Shown one piece after another: positions 6,558-7,023 of a stretch of 7,023 nt of DNA. This DNA is from Chloroflexota bacterium (lineage in GTDB: Bacteria; Chloroflexota; Anaerolineae; Promineifilales; Promineifilaceae). Made by a program: the position numbers and the translations under genes. Within the stretch, counting starts at the first letter, position 1. Every line of letters begins with the position of its first letter. The notes under the pieces are model-generated. The model did not search any database. It worked only from the letters and a program-made list of their open reading frames with translations, and had not been told where the DNA came from. Where the stretch lies: contig QQUD01000456.1 in NCBI GenBank assembly GCA_008501785.1, positions 1-7,023 on the forward strand. The letters are read 5' to 3'.

Positions 6558-7023
6558 CTATCGTCTTCTTGATGTTAGTAATAAAATAATGCCCGCTGTG
6601 ACCAGCCAGAAGCCGATGAGTTGGTCGCTGTAGTGCCAGCTTGTGCCGGTGAGTTCTTTAACGGCCGTTCCCCCCACAAATAACCCACTCAGCCACAACA
6701 ACGTCTCCATCACAGGAAAACGTCCCTTGCGTCGCAGCCGCAAGGCTTCAACAAACGAGCCAACTGCCGGAATCAAAATGAAAAATCCCCACCAATGGAA
6801 ACTGCCGAAAATGCCGTATAGGCTGATGATGTTGAGTTGGTCTAACAAAAATGTGCCACCCAACAGCATCGTGGTGAAGCCAATCCAGCGGCCTAGGCCG
6901 GAAACGGCCGTTTCCACTGCATGATTCTCCGCCCGATTCACACCCATACACGCATACCAAATCGCTGCACCCGGTACTGCAACCATCAGCGGCCACCAAT
7001 TGTCCCACGACAGGTTAAACAAA
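6558..7023 (-). CDS. Partial multi-pass membrane protein, LiaF-like/DUF5668-like
   Basis: The last 154 residues and the stop codon are visible; the N-terminus lies beyond the right edge. The first codon in view is TTG in a context (LFNLSWDNWWPLMVAVPG) that looks like the inside of a DUF5668/LiaF transmembrane module, so it is more likely an internal leucine than a start. Five hydrophobic segments appear near visible residues 11-25, 46-64, 72-91, 105-122 and 131-150, ending in a basic tail (SRRR). A loose repeated pattern of aromatic-rich start, polar turn and glycine-ending helix is seen at WWPLMVAVPG, WWGFFILIPAVG and GFWLVTAGI. LiaF-type proteins act in cell-envelope stress sensing in Firmicutes; that role is not established here. 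It lies upstream of the kinase on the same strand, 140 bp away. Confidence 0.6.
   Translation of the reverse strand, partial: LFNLSWDNWWPLMVAVPGAAIWYACMGVNRAENHAVETAVSGLGRWIGFTTMLLGGTFLLDQLNIISLYGIFGSFHWWGFFILIPAVGSFVEALRLRRKGRFPVMETLLWLSGLFVGGTAVKELTGTSWHYSDQLIGFWLVTAGIILLLTSRRR

Larger units (their letters stand above)
463..6912. repeat. Highly iterated palindrome ACGGCCGT, 15 copies
   Basis: ACGGCCGT starts at 464, 1216, 1378, 1904, 2020, 2081, 2251, 2552, 3247, 3852, 4392, 4976, 5156, 6661 and 6904. Ten copies are the 10-bp palindrome AACGGCCGTT; the flanks are A or T at every copy except one C after the 5156 copy. With even base composition about 0.11 copies of an 8-mer would be expected in this length. 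All copies are inside coding regions. They are read as Thr-Ala-Val eleven times, Asn-Gly-Arg three times (464, 2020, 2251) and Arg-Pro-Phe once (3247), so the constraint acts on DNA rather than on one peptide. Near misses are GCGGCCGT at 5441 and TCGGCCGT at 5615. Confidence 0.9.

Overview
The window comes from a bacterium of medium GC content. It is close to 89% coding and carries four complete genes plus one cut by the right edge. The protein families and the dispersed inverted repeats would fit a Chloroflexota (Anaerolineae-like) genome, but no ribosomal or other phylogenetic marker is present, so the assignment is tentative. There is no tRNA, rRNA, CRISPR array, transposase or phage gene.

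Layout, left to right. Bases 1-315 are non-coding: a perfect inverted repeat of the ATTCCC/GGGAAT type (9-75), a small hairpin, and a good sigma70-like promoter (224-252) that should drive the only plus-strand gene, an atypical SDR/DUF2867 protein (316-1830). That gene converges, with a 15-bp gap, on a minus-strand ABC transporter pair: the ATPase (1846-2886), preceded in transcription by a fused two-domain permease (2990-4669). The permease looks like the Fe(III) FbpB/AfuB type and the ATPase like FbpC. No periplasmic binding protein accompanies them. The 103-bp gap between the two holds a second, degenerate inverted-repeat element.

Upstream of the permease is a 215-bp gap with two small hairpins and three AAGTTAAC boxes spaced exactly 23 bp apart, a plausible operator array. 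Next on the minus strand is a membrane-anchored serine/threonine kinase (4885-6417). Its promoter appears to abut the ATG, so it may be translated leaderless. A 13-bp perfect inverted repeat surrounds its -35. A second, 15-bp inverted repeat separates the kinase from a partial multi-pass membrane protein of LiaF/DUF5668 flavour (6558-right edge).

The most striking global signal is a highly iterated palindrome. ACGGCCGT occurs 15 times in 7 kb, where about 0.1 is expected by chance, and 10 of these are the full AACGGCCGTT. All lie inside genes, in all three codon phases, much like HIP1 in cyanobacteria. How the genes cooperate is only partly visible: permease and ATPase form one importer, and the kinase and the LiaF-like protein may form an envelope-sensing pair. 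The SDR gene looks independent.
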